Assembly (NCBI GenBank): GCA_046484975.1
Contig: JAWOHX010000035.1
Span: 1 to 13,630 of the forward strand
Source: JAWOHX01 sp046484975
Lineage (GTDB): Bacteria > Bacillota > Clostridia > DUPQ01
Direction of reading: 5' to 3'
DNA length: 13,630 bases
Part shown: positions 13,510 to 13,630 of the stretch, piece by piece
Numbering within the stretch: position 1 is the first letter of the stretch
Layout of the letters: the number at the start of each line of letters is the position of its first letter
The notes under the pieces: model-generated
What the model was told of the DNA's origin: nothing
The model's input: the letters and a program-made list of their open reading frames with translations, nothing else
The model's database searches: none
Made by a program: the position numbers and the translations under genes

Positions 13510-13630
13510 CCGGAGTCTCGCTACCTCGGAAGAAACTTTTCAGGCAACATGGAATTTGGCCGGAAAATTCGGGAAAGTACCCGCTGAGGCCAATGATTAT
13601 CCTGGATTTATTTCCAATCGAATTTTAATG
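13460..13630 (+). pseudogene. 3-hydroxyacyl-CoA dehydrogenase, 5'-truncated, runs off the window
   Basis: The plus-strand frame reads MHFMNPVPLMKLVEIIRS, then LATSEETFQATWNLAGKFGK, then VPAEANDYPGFISNRILM up to the last base. This is the conserved middle of 3-hydroxybutyryl-CoA dehydrogenases, which reduce acetoacetyl-CoA to 3-hydroxybutyryl-CoA with NAD(P)H in butyrate formation or fatty acid metabolism. The HFMNPVPLMKLVE and NDYPGFISNR segments are diagnostic. The N-terminal Rossmann domain of about 115 residues, with the GxGxxG motif, is absent; the DNA before 13460 is SRPBCC coding sequence on the other strand. No stop or frameshift is seen within the fragment. With no ribosome binding site before the first ATG (13463) and the NAD-binding domain lost, it cannot make an active enzyme. 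The C-terminal part lies outside the window. Confidence 0.82.

Noticed and set aside
1..13630. CRISPR arrays, tRNA or rRNA genes, insertion sequences
   Set aside because: No regularly spaced repeats, no cloverleaf-like segments and no transposase motifs or terminal inverted repeats were seen on either strand.

Overview
The window looks like chromosomal DNA of an anaerobic bacterium, most likely a member of the Bacillota. This is an inference from the guaA protein type, strong AGGAGG-like ribosome binding sites, an oxygen-independent (radical SAM) sulfatase-maturing enzyme, and family types (DUF1848, DUF6273, URO-D-like, SemiSWEET-like) common in anaerobic gut and sediment bacteria. No rRNA, tRNA or species marker is present, so the taxonomic call is soft.

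Layout. (1) Positions 1-2740 are AT-rich and gene-poor: an orphan URO-D/corrinoid-methyltransferase-like gene (340-1440), the 3' stump of a DUF1848 gene on the minus strand (about 1481-1786), a small lipoprotein (1894-2202), and over 500 bases of probably decayed sequence. (2) Positions 2680-4184 hold a complete AbiE-type (type IV) toxin-antitoxin/phage-defence pair, antitoxin abiEi then nucleotidyltransferase toxin abiEii, overlapping at TAATG, with a 14-bp perfect inverted repeat around the promoter -10 box. (3) Positions 4267-11937 are visibly richer in G+C: guaA (minus), a divergent GH31 glycoside hydrolase (plus), then a minus-strand operon of a type I sulfatase and its radical-SAM maturase (anSME), a divergent small PQ-loop/SemiSWEET-like membrane protein (plus), and a convergent xylose-isomerase-like TIM-barrel enzyme (minus). 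(4) Positions 11938-13630 are mosaic: a membrane-anchored DUF6273 protein, an SRPBCC/START-like protein, and the internal part of a 3-hydroxyacyl-CoA dehydrogenase gene whose 5' half is missing.

How it works together. GH31, sulfatase, anSME, TIM-barrel isomerase and SemiSWEET-like protein plausibly form a small sugar-catabolic locus for a sulfated, alpha-linked glycan fragment. anSME converts the active-site cysteine of the sulfatase to formylglycine without oxygen, the sulfatase removes sulfate, GH31 cleaves an alpha-glycosidic bond, and the TIM-barrel enzyme may process the released sugar. None of the enzymes has a visible signal peptide, so they should act in the cytoplasm. No dedicated oligosaccharide transporter is in the window.

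The most notable structural signals are at the right edge. The SRPBCC reading frame begins inside the antisense strand of a 5'-truncated 3-hydroxyacyl-CoA dehydrogenase gene, and a short copy of the SRPBCC 3' end lies about 1.1 kb away, upstream of the TIM-barrel gene. Together with the DUF1848 stump, this points to repeated deletion and rearrangement in the AT-rich stretches. I see no clear case of a wholly new multi-gene system; the best-supported defence element is a recognisable AbiE module.
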